From the NCBI RefSeq assembly GCF_030463565.1, contig NC_134653.1, positions 31,309,150 to 31,373,149 on the forward strand: a DNA stretch of 64,000 nucleotides, written 5' to 3'. Both the position numbers and the translations under genes were made by a program. Below are positions 12,201-24,518 of this stretch, in pieces. The stretch is from Pelecanus crispus (Eukaryota; Chordata; Aves; Pelecaniformes; Pelecanidae). How positions within the stretch are numbered: the first letter of the stretch is position 1; each line of letters begins with the position of its first letter. A model generated the notes under the pieces. It searched no databases. It saw only the letters and a program-made list of their open reading frames with translations, and was not told where the DNA came from.

Positions 12201-15200
12201 AGTTCAGAAGAGGGGAATTTCAGCATTTCAGCATTCATCCAAGTATGGATCCTTGATACCTGGTTAGATACATTGGTGGAGCTATTCCAGAGGGCAGCTG
12301 GGGGATTTGTGTCCTTGAGAGGAAAGAATGAGTGCTGTTTACTGAAGGCCACATTGGACCTGAATAGCATGATGTTTAAAACTACCTCAAGAAACAAGCC
12401 ATGGTGGGATGTGTAGAACCAGGAGAAAGCTGGCAGGTAGCCACCTCATACACTGACTGTTTTCCTGTGTGGTGTGTAGACTTTATAGTAAGTCATTAAC
12501 TATTTGATGGTTGTATCTTTGCTGTCAGTTCCTGAGGAAAAGTATTTGACGCTGGATGGATTTCACAGATTTGTGGTTGACCGGTCTAAACAGGATATCC
12601 GTAGTGTGTGGCGAGCTATTCTGTCCTGTGGATATGATCTGCATTTTGAAAGGTAAATTTTGCAAATCTTTTTGTAAAGGTGATACTGATGAGTTGTACT
12701 CACTTAAAAAAACTTGATCTCAAGTGTTCCTACTCCAAGTAGCTTTTACCAGTGTGTTAGTAACACACAAACTTCTATCCATGGCTGCAAGGCCTGTAGA
12801 GAAAATTGTTGGTTTTCTTAAAGCACGCTTTAAAAGAGTCACTATGCTGTCAGAATGCAGGTTGCTGACTTTCTTGTACACACCATAGCTAACAAAGTCA
12901 TACGCCATACTGTTCTCTATAGCTTCCAAACTGTATAATAAATTGGCCTGATGAGAATAGTAAATCCATCTGGCTGTCTCTGGTTTCCTTCCACAACAGA
13001 TTTCTATTCTGTGCACTGGGTAGTTGTTTAAAGTGGCAGTGCTGTTACTGGGTCAGTAGTAATGTAGAAGAGGGAACAGTTACTTCCTTGTTAATATTGT
13101 ACAGGAAGAAAGTCCCTTAAATGAATCCTCCTTATCTCCCTGCGTCAAGCCACAAGCTGATTGTCACATCTCCTTCGCCTATATCCGCTTCAGAGCGTAA
13201 AGAAGATAGTGCAATAAGTAAGCTTAATAGGCAGTTCCTTTTTTTTTCCTTATTATTTAATAACAGTGAGGCAAGGTAGGTGATAAATGAGTTCCTATTC
13301 TCAAACTGGAATTTTTGTAATGATACACCTCTGCTTAAGAAAAGGGGACAGAAGTAGAACAAGCTACCTGGCATTGCGCTCAACATGCTCTTAGTATGCA
13401 GTATTGCACTTAGTTTCAACAAGTCTTACGTTTTTTGCATTTCAGGTGTGCCTGCATTGATGCCAGACACGCTCAAAAAGCGTCCCGGAAATGGACACTG
13501 GAAATGGATGTAGCCCTTGTCCAGTACATTAACAGGCTTTGTCGTCACCTTGCAATTACACCAGCACGACTCCATCCTCATGAAGTTTATTTGGATCCAG
13601 CTGATGCAGCAGATCCCAGAATTTCCTGTCTTTTGAGTACGTATAGATTGTTTGCATAGAGGCTTTCTTCAGTGGAAGAGCTGGGTAGTGCTTCTGAACG
13701 ACCTGGCTGTCCCCCAGGTAGTTGGGACGTTCCTTTGGAGGTTGCAGCCTGGAGCCTCTGTGGGCCGAGGGGAACACTGAGCTTGGGTCTTCTCTCTCCT
13801 TGGGTGTGCTTGGGCACCGCGGTGCCTTTGGCAGCGCTGTTAGAAATGCACTGCAACTGTTCTCTGCTCTCCGAGCATACCTCCTAGATCCAGCTGGAGC
13901 AGGAAGGTATCTGGTGAGTTTAGCTTTTGGGGAAGGAGGGTTGGATTTCAATTCTAGGCCTAGGCAGACTTCAGTCACCTAAATCCTGTTCTAAGCACTA
14001 AGTTCCTTTAAGAGGGTCTCCAGATAATGCACATTCAGTGATGATGAAAGATACTGGACTCAGACACCCAGAGATGCAAGACCCAGGAACGTCACGGATC
14101 ATGGCTGTTCTTGCATCTTCAGCCCTCTTGTTGAGGTGCAGGGATCAGGAGGGGCTGCTTTAGAAGGAAGCCTGTGTAGCTCCTGGACTGAATCTGCTGG
14201 GAAGGTGGACTTTGCAGTAGGTAGGGAATCTCTTTATCTCTCTGACCGGATGTTTCCCACCTCAGATGTTCCCATTGAAAGTCTACGCCTACGGTTTGCA
14301 CTGCTCCAGTCTCTCAATACAACGTTGGAGACATTCTTCTTGCCGTTGGTGGAGCTTCGGCAGACTGAGATGTACGCTAATAGTATTGCTGCGTTACTGC
14401 AAGAGGCCAAAGGTCAGTTTCTCAGGGAATGTGGTTGTTGCTTGAAAGGGTGTGTTATGCACCACACTGAATTTCTTAGTATATTTTGCAGAAGATTTTA
14501 ATGCGTGTATACATGTGACAGAAAGGAGAACACGGGAGGGAGAGGGAAAGCGAGATAGTGAGTGGTTTCAGTGTGCTAACAAACGCTTACTGGCTTCATT
14601 CTCAGCCCGATAAGCTGGCACACAGTCTGTCTGAGGTGACAGCCAAAAACCGGCATTAACACAAGGACACTTCTCAGTGTGGGAGTTTTTTCTTTTTCCT
14701 GGTTTGTTTTTTAAAGGCGAGGGGGATTATTTTTGCAAGTAGTTAATAGGCACTGTGCACCTTTCTTGACCATGGAGGGAGTTGGCCCATCTTTTCTGCC
14801 TGTGGGTGGCCTTCAAATGTGCCTTTATCTTCTTGGGGGTACCTGTAAATTAAAATTCTTTGTTAGTCAACAAGCAGCAGATCAGGTGAAAGTGCCAGGA
14901 CATGTTGACACCCTTGTCATTGAAGTTGTAAAATTAGAGAGATCAAGAAAATGCTTACCGTGCGTCAGTATTTTAAGTAGCTTTTACAAGCCTTCATTAG
15001 ACAACAAACAAAACCAAGATTTAGGTCATTACATTTCCCAAACTTGTTTTCTTCTGAAGAAGATGATACAGAATTCACCAAAGGCATCAATGTGTAAGTA
15101 GGCTTTTATACTGGTCCAGCTAGGAAAAAAAACAAAAACAAAAACAAAAACTTGCGAACCCAGTATGGGGAAGTGAGGAATGTTCAGAGATTTGTCTTTA

Positions 15201-18200
15201 TAGAGCCCGTATTTATGGTGCAATGTGACAGCCCTATTTTTTATCATGTTTTCTTGCCTCTAGCATTACTGTCAAAACATCTCAGATTTCTGAAAAGCTA
15301 TTTGGCAAAGCGTTTCTGATTTACAGAGATTCTGGTGGAGTTGCTAGGATCTATTTATATCACATTAGAGTTGTGTTCATCAGTGTTCTAACCCAATGCG
15401 CTTCTTCCAGTAAACATTAGTAACAAATACTTTTTTTTAAAGGAAAAAAAAAAAATTGAAGAGGTGGATTAGACATATCTTACCTACCCAGTACAGATGG
15501 AATTATTACTCTACTGTTGTCCATTAGAGAATTTCAGAAAATAAGACTGTAAAGGGTAGATTAACTATACTGAAATATGTGTTTCTTTATTTAGGCTTAA
15601 TCTTTTATGACACAAAGGTAACTGTAATGAACAGAGTGCTGAATGCCACTGTCCAAAGAACTGCTGATCACGCAGCCCCAGAAATCACCCTGGATCCCTT
15701 GGAAATAGTTGGAGGTATGGGAAACACTTATCCTTTTCAAAATTCATTTTAATCCATTGCAACAAGTCAGATCTGTTTTTAACTAAGCTCAGATGCTTAT
15801 TAATGCGAAATACTCTGAGTATGGGGATTTTTTTTTTCTTTTGTTTTTAAACAGGGGAGATCCGTTCTTCAGAAAATTCCTATTTCTGTCAGGCAGCAAG
15901 ACAGCTAGCCTGTGTGCCATCCTCACAGCTCTGTGTTAAACTTGCCAGTGGTGGAGACCCTACGTATGCTTTCAACATTCGGTTCACAGGGGAGGAGGTT
16001 CATGGAACAAGTAAGTCGGGATTACGGAGTTACCAGCATGGGTGACATCAGGTACAATTGTGAGAACTTATTCCAGGTGGAATCCAAGTTTTCAGCACAG
16101 TATGGCTCGTGAACTTTAAGGAACAGCCTTACTTTTGTGGTGTTTGTAGTCCTGCAGATGGAAAAGAATGAAGCTTCCAAGAATTAAGCAAGCCAGATGG
16201 TTACTTTTCATATTTTAGTTAATACAGCAGGAAGTATGAGTGCCTGGGTGTGCAATTTTGCTAACTAGAGAAAGTAAATAAAGTGATAAGTTGTTTGAAG
16301 CATGGGGATATTTTTTAGTAAGAATATCTCTTCAGGTTGCTTTGATGCTCGGCCTGGTAAACCCAGACTGTGCTGATAATGAAGTTTTGTGGGTTTTGTT
16401 TTGGGTTTTTTTTTTTTTTATTTTATTTTATTTAACTACTTTCTTGTTAGTAATGACCTGGGTAATGCTACTGTGGTTTTTATTGTTAAAGCAATGTGAG
16501 ATTGTATAGCCAATAGATAAAGATACCGTTAAATACTAGTATAGGATACGTTATCAAACATAGCTGTCAAGGAATATGCAAGCGTTAGCAATTAAAAATG
16601 GTCATGCCCAAGTGAGGTGGTTTTGAGAATTGTTTTCAACTTGACATCAGAAGTATGAACTTCAGCTTGTCCCAGCCAAGCTGAAGAGATGGCAAGTTTG
16701 GTAAGGGCTTTGTTGCTTTAAAAACTGTCCTTAATTTTTGCAGTAAATAGTATTAAAATTGCATCTTGTTCATTTTTGTGGGGAGACATACAGTATTTTT
16801 TTGTAATCATTTTAATAATTTTCATGTGACGGCTTAAAAGAATGAACCTCAAAGGAACAGACAGTTAACTGCCCTGACTTCATCTAACCAGTACAGAGAC
16901 AGACTCCTCATGACATAGGACTACTGCTTTTCAACAGAAAGTGTTAAGCAATAATCTTACTTTATTAAACAAGCTTATTATGCCTTCTCTTCTCTTGACA
17001 CTGTATTTTAATTTGTGAGGTCTGTGTGGATGCTGTCCAGCCTCATTTGGATATTGACTTCTTTTGGGGGTGCTGGCTCCCTTGGATGCTACGTGGGTTG
17101 CATGTACTCCAGAAAGAGACTTGATTTTCTCGGCTCTTGTTTAAATCTTGCTTTGCAGATCTGTTGAATAATTGATAGGGTATCAAGGCAAATACCAGCT
17201 GTGTGTCAAAGAAGAAAATTGATCACTGCTATCTAAATTAATGCAGTGTCTGTGTACCAATTGTAATAGGTCCTTTTTGGAGATTCATGGGGGTATTTGG
17301 AGTTAGAGAAGAAAAGCCCCAAATACTTCCCATATTACCAACTAGTGTCATCTATCAAATTGTGTAAGGAAAATTCTTGTCAGTGTGCATCTATTAGCTG
17401 AACAAAGGGTTCCTTGATGCCTTCTCTCAAGGGGAATTCTTTTCTTTTTAAGGTCTGTGGTGGTTAGTGACAGTATCTATAAAGAGAGAAATGTTACGTC
17501 CACAACTCAGCATCTGTAATGATTTCTGATGCATTGCCTCACTGCTTTTAGCTGTGGAAATGCTCGGTTGTATGAAGACAGCACCATTCATCTTCTAATC
17601 AAGTAACAAATTCCATTTGCAGGCCAACCGGTGTAACACATGTTTGTGCTAGTCTTACACATAGAGTGCTGGAAGACAAAGCACTTAAGAATTCAGCAGG
17701 AAGCAATTCAATGAATACTTTTTGCATGTAATTAAACTATTTAAATGTGGACTTGCATGTGAATAGTAGGCTGACACAGCCAGCATCTACCTCGCCCTTG
17801 TTTAAGCCCGTGTCTGTGCGGTCAGAGAGGTGTAATCTAAGGCATGAAACGTGATTTTGAGGAGAACGGCAAATTCTGGATTAAAAGGTAGTGGTAACAA
17901 GCCTCAGAGGGCATTTCATTATTTTTCTTTCCACGTTTCTTTTTCAGGTGGATCTTTCCGTCACTTCCTTTGGCAAGTTTGTAAAGAGTTACAGAGCTCC
18001 TCGCTCTCCCTTCTCCTGCTGTGCCCAAGCTCTGCAGTCAATAAGAATAAGGTGTGATACCTCAATGCAAGAAATGAAGTTGCTTTTCTCTTTCTGAATG
18101 CATGTGTTTGAACAGGAGTAGAACACATTCGGCTAGCAATAGAGAGAGAAGCTTCAGATCGATGACCCCTGTTAGCGTATCTAACCAGATAGGTCTCACA

Positions 18201-21200
18201 TGCCTCATAAAACTGCAAATGGCTGTTGATGAATCCCCTGTTGCACTTCAAAGGGCATTGCAGGTACTTGAAGAAGTAACCAGGTAGTCAAAACTGCAAA
18301 ATGTAGCAGAATTAAGACTCCTGGTCGAAGTTCACTTAGAGTGAATGTGGTTCAGTTGTCTGATTTAGAGATTGTCCATCCCAAACTAGTGAAGTCTTAT
18401 TCTGCTGGTATTGCTCCAGGAATGTCACCAGGAAAGTCAGTCGCATTGGTAGTAGAGTAAGATGCTCCATCCGTGCTATTTAATGCATATTTAGTGTCCT
18501 CCTGTTTTGTGCAGTAGATGTATTGTAGAAACAAGATAAAGCTTATGGCCCAAAGAAGTTACAGTAGTTGAGGTATAGCTCCTTCCTAGGAGTATTCACA
18601 AGGTAGGAAAACGGCTCATTGCCTGCAAGACCAGCTACGTAGCAAACCTGGCTTTGCATATCCAGACTGTATTTCAGAAACCTCCCACAACCGAATGGCT
18701 TAGATATCGAACTGATAACAGACATACAGAAAAGTCTTGTGAACGCTGATTAACAGAGCTTGTAAAAGTGGGGCTTGATCATTAAATTATAAGGTAATGT
18801 GATATAGTATCATTGTGTAATACCGACTCCATGCCACCGCTCTGGAGTAAATCCTTTTGTAACCAACTAAGCAGTATTCATTGTGTTCAAGTCAGTATTT
18901 TCACAAGCCTGTTAACTTGTGGACCTGCAGGGTATGCATCAATTGTTAAATACTGGCTTGTGTGCTCTATTCTGTTTTTTTTTTTTTCCTAAAGGGGAAG
19001 TACATTTTGACGCCTAGCCCTATAACCTACGCGGAGGAGCAGTTATTCCATTTCTTTGGGCAGCTCTTGGGTATTGCAATTCGAGCAGATGTTCCTCTGC
19101 CACTTGACCTCCTGCCCTCCTTCTGGAAGACCCTGGTAGGAGAGCCACTGGATCCTGACGTTGATCTCCAGGAAGCTGACATCCTCACCTACAACTACGT
19201 CAAAAAATTTGAAAACGTAAGTAACTCTTTCACCCCCCACATTCCCTTTTTTTTTTAGGGTTCCCCCCATAAGCATGTTGTTCTAGTAGCAGCTAACTTT
19301 ACTGCCTGCCCTAAATGGCAATGGCTGGCTTCATTGTCTAGCAGATGGTTTTTTACGTGAGCAGGGTTGTGAAGTGTTTTGACTCATCTTATGGGTGCAG
19401 GATTTTGCATCCTGATGGCTTGGAAGAGCTGCTCAGTCTCCTCTGCTGCCAGGCACAGTGGAATTAGGGTTTCTGAAACGTTTACTGGAACTTGGCAGTG
19501 CTAAACCAGAAGATAACCCACCAAAGCAATTACTGGCTTTCACTGTCCATGATGTCTCCAGATGATAGAATGAGTGCACTTTGTGCATTGTGGTGATACC
19601 TTAAATGAGTCACAAGAATAACACAGTATGATATGCTGGCCATCAGATACTATTCTTGTGTTTCATGACAGATCAACGATGAGACAGAACTGGAAGCTCT
19701 GTGTGCAGAAATTGCTTCTCAGCATCTGGCAACAGAGAGCCCTGACTGTCCTAACAAGCCGTGCTGCAAATTCACCTACCTGACCATGACGGGGGAAGAA
19801 GTGGAGCTTTGTCCCAGAGGCAGGCACATTCCAGTGGGGTGAGTAACAGCCGCCTTGGCAGGATGTTGCACTGGGTTACATGGGAAAGAAGCATCTCTGG
19901 AATAATTTTCCAAGCGCCAGGCTCTCCAGAGATGCTTTTGTAGCAAGCTGAAGGCTGGAATGATCTGGGAAAGCTTTACATTTGTTGGCAGGAACTTGGA
20001 ATCACTATTTACTGCCTTTTGTTCCATAAGAAATAGACAGCTGAGGAGCGGTGCTTACGAGCTGTTTGCTGGCTTCAGTAAACACCCACAGTTAGGAGGC
20101 TTGTGAGAAATGGGCAAGTGTGAGAGAAGAGGAGGAAGCTGAGGAAAGCGGAATTAAATTGGGAAGCACCAGAATCCAAGTAGCTTAATGTTGACTCTCG
20201 ATTATTCAAAAGCAGAATCTCCCCGTAAAACCCTTCTGTATGTAACTGTCTGGGGTAGGGCAAGAGGGCTCTTATACGCGCTCCTTTTTTGTCCTAAATC
20301 TCTGCCCTTGCAGGTGGGAGAACAAGGATGTGTATGCCACAGCAATCCGGAGCTTGAGGATGCGGGAGCTGCAGACTCCGGAGTGCATGACCGCAGTGCG
20401 TGCTGGGCTGGGGTCTATCATTCCCCTGCAGCTTCTGACTACGCTGACCCCTCTAGAGATGGAGCTGAGGACATGTGGGCTTCCGTACATTAACCTGGAG
20501 TTTCTCAAGGTGTGAAGAACTGCAGCTGCTTTGGCAAAATTTACCTCTCTGACAGGTGGACGAGAGGACCCTCCCACATGAAAGGTGTTAGGGGGGAATC
20601 TTCTGCTCGTGGTATAGCCAGGACAGTCCTCGTGGAACACTGGCCTGTACTTGGACACCCCCCTTTGCCCCCAGGGAAGTTTTTTAAGATTTCACAGGAT
20701 TCAGGAAATAAATAGGAGTGGGGCTTGTTCCAGAGAGGAATAATGAATTTACTTTTTAACATCAAATTTTAAATCTATCTCCATTTTATTGAGCTTTATT
20801 TAATATTTGCCACTTGGGCTAAGGGCAGAAAGAGGCATTGCCCCTATTTTGAATTGCAAATAACTTCTGTAACAGGCAACTTCTGGTCCTAAATACTTTC
20901 TTTCATAAGAATTATGCCATAAAAAGAAGTGTTCTCTTGTGACAGAAGTTGTAGAATATTCTCAACCATGGGTGTTAGCGTTGTTTTGTGTTTTCCTTGA
21001 ACAGCAGCAATGCTGAACTGCCCCAGCCCTGCATATTAAACAAAAAAGTAACGTACACTACCTGCACTGCAGGGGAGACACACTGAGACAAGCCTGTTGC
21101 GAGAACCTGGTGGTCTCTACCATGGCTGGATTTCCTAATGATTTTGAAAAGGCAGGAGAACTTGGGGAGAGAGGTGTAGTTACTGTCCCCTTCTATCCTC

Positions 21201-22117
21201 TTAAAGCGTAAGTGGGGAAGACTTACAAAGGGAGGTGAAAGCAGCAGTGGACGTCTTGCTTTCTTTTCTCTTAGGCACACACCATGTACCAGGTGGGCTT
21301 GATGGAAACCGATCAGCACATCGAGTTTTTCTGGAGCGCGTTAGAGATGTTCACTCAGGAGGAGCTCTGCAAGTTCATAAAGTTTGCCTGTAACCAGGAA
21401 CGAATCCCCTTCACCTGTCCTTGCAAAGACGGAGGCCCCGATACTGCCCACGTCCCGCCGTACCCCATGAAAATAGCCCCCCCCGACGGAGCTGCAGGTA
21501 TGTTTGCCCTCTGTCTCCTAAAGCAAAGAAACTCAGTTCTGCTTGCGTTGTGGTTCTAGCTTTCTGTTCCCCTTTTCTTTTTAATTTAAAAGTGTACTTA
21601 ATGCATGAAGACTGGCAGAAGAGAGGTGGGTAGTTATGGCTGTAAATAAGAAGAGAACGAACTTGGTTTTAAACCGTGTGAAAAATAAAATTTAAAATAA
21701 ACTTTAAGTACTTAAAACACTGCCCTCTAGAGACAGTAAGAGGTTTTGCATAGTATTTGTCTCATGCTTCTAAAATGATTGGACTGTCAGAAAAATACCA
21801 GCCTGAGGACCGACTGAGAAGCACAGCAGTATTTAAGGCTCAAGAGGCATGTTACAGGCAGGAATTTTATTGTTTTGATGCTTCTTAGTAAGGGGTGTGG
21901 GGGAAGGATGAGAACAATTACGGAGAATAAGGTGGAGTGTGGAGGGTGTGTTCAGACCCCTTCTGGTGCTGCTTCTGCAGGTTCTCCAGACTCCCGGTAC
22001 ATCCGTGTCGAAACGTGCATGTTCATGATCAAACTTCCTCAGTACTCCTCGCTGGACATAATGCTGGAAAAGCTCCGGTACGCCATACACTACCGGGAGG
22101 ATCCGCTCAGCGGCTGA
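265..22117 (+). CDS. HECTD4: HECTD4, HECT-domain E3 ubiquitin ligase (C-terminal 26 exons; 5' partial)
   Basis: Exons: 265-401, 569-695, 1295-1432, 1565-1701, 1869-2029, 2587-2768, 4220-4425, 4736-4866, 5093-5298, 6263-6442, 6757-8060, 9793-10000, 10839-11062, 11156-11307, 11515-11621, 12529-12652, 13446-13636, 14266-14412, 15595-15714, 15855-16010, 17948-18051, 18995-19216, 19672-19838, 20314-20509, 21275-21497, 21981-22117. All introns are GT-AG and every junction closes in frame. The total is 5,387 nt, about 1,794 codons, against roughly 4,000-4,400 residues for the human protein, so about the first half or more lies upstream. Recognition rests on near-identity to remembered mammalian HECTD4, for example SGIPTHLEESTVRSAIRKAC and VPKPKFDKSKYNKAGKEQHP. 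The first exon encodes an acidic run (DDESDDDDDDD) and the exons near 11.2-11.6 kb a Lys/Glu/Pro-rich linker. The C-terminus is a HECT domain, which takes ubiquitin from an E2 onto a cysteine thioester and passes it to substrate. No frameshift or premature stop was found. Confidence 0.96.
2769..4219 (+). other. HECTD4: HECTD4 intron, 1.45 kb
   Basis: The intron is bounded by gtaaac and ttacag. It is AT-rich with an A-run near 2823. A moderately GC-richer block around 3680-4090 contains open frames with no recognisable protein. I see no gene, structured RNA or repeat family that I can name. Confidence 0.7.
4426..6756 (+). other. HECTD4: HECTD4 short introns between exons at 4.2-6.8 kb
   Basis: Introns 4426-4735, 4867-5092, 5299-6262 and 6443-6756 hold only AT-rich sequence. 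Just after the donor at 5299 there is an A/C-rich simple stretch (5301-5340). The 964-bp intron 5299-6262 contains no recognisable element. Confidence 0.7.
6757..8060 (+). other. HECTD4: HECTD4 large 1,304-bp exon encoding serine-rich and basic linkers
   Basis: This single exon codes for about 435 residues and is by far the longest exon in the window. Its order is a conserved helical segment (FLWTTDMAACVKELIFHLLA), a serine run (SDSSSSSSSSPGQ) near 7150-7185, a strongly basic segment (KRKKVKMKREK) near 7213-7245, a conserved block, and a second Ser-rich stretch. It then has a small triplicated SLG repeat near 7911-7940 before ending in PIKGFAVVE. The donor is GAG|gtaata, which lacks the usual G at +5. 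Reading past it adds 13 codons before a stop at about 8098. Confidence 0.85.
8061..9792 (+). other. HECTD4: HECTD4 intron, 1.73 kb, containing a CR1-like fragment
   Basis: The intron runs from the weak donor gtaata to gtacag. It starts with a T-rich run (about 8136-8154). It contains a consensus AATAAA at 8338-8343 and the CR1-like segment annotated separately. The remainder, 8846-9792, is AT-rich without a recognised feature. Confidence 0.7.
8365..8845 (+). repeat. Degenerate CR1/L3-type LINE 3' end
   Basis: Three segments occur in the order and spacing of the 3' end of amniote CR1-type LINEs. These are a gctaaggagactagggg-like block near 8365, a ctcattgccacaaggtgttg block followed by ggattaagttcatggagga near 8560-8640, and a ctactggccactgctggaga...ggccctttgacccacaaggcaatt block near 8783-8845. 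The match is to remembered consensus and is clearly diverged, with no open reading frame, so it is an old 5'-truncated copy in sense orientation within the HECTD4 intron. Exact limits and subfamily need a repeat-library search. Confidence 0.7.
10001..15594 (+). other. HECTD4: HECTD4 introns between exons at 9.8-15.6 kb
   Basis: The larger introns here are 10001-10838, 11622-12528, 12653-13445, 13637-14265 and 14413-15594. They are non-coding and AT-rich. Simple sequences include A-rich runs near 10228-10306, an (ACAAAA)-like run at about 15126-15150, and A-runs near 15440-15455. No RNA gene or dispersed repeat was recognised. The final bases of several (for example tttatttag before 15595) are normal acceptors. 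Confidence 0.65.
16011..17947 (+). other. HECTD4: HECTD4 intron, 1.94 kb
   Basis: The longest HECTD4 intron in the window runs from gtaagt to ttttcag inside the HECT N-lobe coding region. A T-rich block at about 16396-16436 (TTTTA repeats) could be an old retroposed tail in antisense, but no body of an element was recognised. The rest is AT-rich without a feature I can name. Confidence 0.65.
18052..21274 (+). other. HECTD4: HECTD4 introns within the HECT domain, 18.0-21.3 kb
   Basis: The introns are 18052-18994, 19217-19671, 19839-20313 and 20510-21274. They lie between normal GT-AG sites and contain no recognised gene or repeat. The acceptor of the first is preceded by a long T-run (about 18976-18987). 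Intron 21498-21980 immediately downstream is also featureless. Confidence 0.65.
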
Positions 22118-22543
22118 GTGGGAGAAGGGCATGCCTAGAGGTGACTGTTCGGGTTGTTTCACGGCTCTGCTAACGTTGGAAACCCTTCGATTCACATAAA
22201 AATACCTCCTGTAACACTGTGTGACGAGCTGGAGGTTGATTTATTTTCTGACCTTTTGTTCCCGTTACAATAATTACTGGAAGACTTACATTTTGTATTT
22301 GTAGACTTTGTGGTGGACTGGTTATTTTGCTGCCTTGTTTGTGGAATATTTGTAGGATAGTTTAGTAAAGACCAGTTTGTGTATAATTTAATTTTGAAAA
22401 ACCTTTAAACATGTACATTTCTAATTTTGTAATTTAGAATGATATTACCCATGCAGACACAACAAAAGTGAGGGCGTGCTGAGTTTAGGAGCACTTGGAG
22501 GTGAAGGCTCGGTGAAGGCTCGTAGATCACTCTCCCCCAAAAT

Positions 22544-22562
22544 ATTTTTGAGTACAAAAATG
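22544..22562 (+). repeat. 19-nt inverted repeat, left arm, in HECTD4 3' UTR
   Basis: ATTTTTGAGTACAAAAATG occurs here and as its reverse complement at 23057-23075. The arm is itself nearly self-complementary (ATTTTTG...CAAAAAT), so it can fold as a small hairpin or pair with the distant arm. Confidence 0.85.
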
Positions 22563-23056
22563 GCAAGAATCAGGTATGGGGAGGGAGTAGCTGCTGGAGA
22601 CTTGCAGGAACAGAGCACGGTACCTCTTCTGTCGCAGGCAGAGGTCGTGCAGAATTTCTAGCACTTGCTTGAGTTTTAGAGCAGAAAATACGCTGCCAAA
22701 CTGCATGTTTACGTTTCCGCCATCTTCTTGTAACTTTTTAAACTATAAGCAAGCACATGGGTAGCTGGCACAGTTAATTTGGGGCTTCAGCTGGATGCTT
22801 TTGATTAGGAAGATTTATAATTGAAAGAACTGTGAAGGGGCCGTAATTCAGTTGGGTTCTTGCCCTAGATGTTCTTGAATGTCTGCTCTGCTTAGTAACA
22901 AAATAATTTATTGTAATTAAAATATTAGCAGAAACAAAATGGCTTCTCTCTGTGTGGTGTGAGATACCACAGTTCGAGCTTTCAATCTGTGACTTTATCC
23001 CATTTCCGAACAAGCTTTCAGAATAATCACTGTGTGGTTAAACACCTGGAACTCAT

Positions 23057-23075
23057 CATTTTTGTACTCAAAAAT
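23057..23075 (-). repeat. 19-nt inverted repeat, right arm, in HECTD4 3' UTR
   Basis: This is the exact reverse complement of 22544-22562, about 494 nt downstream in the same 3' UTR. Confidence 0.85.
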
Positions 23076-24518
23076 GATCTTTGATCTAAGAGCAAGTTAT
23101 CCTAGAAATGTGACACCCACAAGGAGAATGAGGTGGGGGGAAGGCACAAAGTTACACATTTGAAGATAAAGCTTCTATTTTCTATGGAAAGATAATAGCA
23201 GGCTATGGAGAGAGAACAATTCTCCAAGTTTAACTTTTGTATCTTGTGAAATACATTCTGGGGTGGTTTCCAAACAACACATCAACACGTGCATCTTCCT
23301 TTACTCGTATCAAAGCGGTTGCCCTGCACTGGGTGCATTTACAAGTGCGGCGTTGCTTTGTTAATCGCTTAGAGGCCGGCACGAGGGGGAGTTACCTGCG
23401 TGCTAAAGAACCGAAGAGAACACGCTGAGGTCGCTGCTGTGCTGCTCGGCTCGGTGCTACCTGCGCGTGCCAGTACTGAGCGATGAGTTTGTTATTTTCC
23501 TTCCGACGTACTTGGCGCGCATCAACCACACGAAAGGTCTACGACGGCGTGTAACTGTACTGTAGGGTCGGTATTATATGTCTCTTTAGCAGACGGCATA
23601 CACTAATTTGGCTTGTCAGCTGTAATGGGAATTGAAAAAGATGTATTTATTGTATATTATTGTGAATATTGGGAATTATGAGTGTGTGGTATTTGGAAGA
23701 TGTGAGTAAGAGAGAAAAGCCTAAACAAGTGTGTATATTCTTGTTCTTCTGTGAGCGAATGGAAAAACGTGCGTGCAACAGTTGTAGAGATAGTTGTTGG
23801 CATACGGAGTCTCCAAATCCTGTGGTTAGGAAAGCTGTGTTACCCTTCTATTGCATATTGCCCTTTCAAAGGAACAGATACACGTAGGAAGAATATTTAC
23901 TCTTGAACCTTGTCCATTTCCTGGTAGAAGCATATATGTAGCTGAGAAATCATGCGGAGTAAGCGCAAACACACGTGGAGTTTACACAGACCAAGGGGAA
24001 AACTAAGCAGAAGGAACGGCTTGGAGCCGGTTTGTTCCCATCCGGCACGCGCGTTCCCAAACAGGTGCCGCGAGGAAACGTGAAGAAGGTCAGTTGAATT
24101 TCATGGCAGAACCGTTGTTGCTGACAACGATACATTTGGGGTTTCTTTCTAGCGATTGGATCGTGGGTTTGTATTGGGGTTTCAGTTGCCCATTTCAAGC
24201 CCTTAATGCGTTGGGTGGACGTGCAGTGCAGTCAAATACCTCACTCGCAGGGTTCAGGAACTCGGTATGCCAGCGTTTTCCAAGGCTGTGGTTACAGCTC
24301 TCAGTAAGAAACTGCTGCTAATGTCTGTTGTCTCCTTCCAGAGAGCACATTTGAGTGGAACATATCTGCGTCTTGGCCCTGAAAAGTGTGCTGTAAAGTT
24401 ACTTGATACATATTTATTACAATTAATTATTTATGATTACGAATAACAAACTTTTAGTCACTGCTGTTTACACCTTGCTGTGTAAATGAAGCTTCTTATA
24501 CAGGAGAAATGTCACACC

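Larger units (their letters stand above)
15855..22117 (+). other. HECTD4: HECT catalytic domain exons of HECTD4
   Basis: The last seven exons encode the HECT domain. N-lobe landmarks are FTGEEVHGTSGSFRHFLWQV (the HECT F.GEEV.G.....F signature) and FHFFGQLLGIAIRADVPLPL. Later come YQVGLMETDQHIEFFWSALE and the C-lobe segment RVETCMFMIKLPQYSSLDIM. The thioester cysteine, in the ETC motif, is the TGC codon at 22016-22018 in the last exon. The usual C-lobe approach to the cysteine is replaced by a longer Cys-containing loop (FTCPCKDGGPDTAHVPPYP). The active-site residue is present, so catalytic competence is expected; chain type and substrate cannot be read from sequence. Confidence 0.9.

Noticed and set aside
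14030-14110. Possible C/D-box snoRNA in a HECTD4 intron (tgatgatga motif)
   Set aside because: A C-box-like motif is present but no D box (CTGA) or terminal stem at the proper distance was found.
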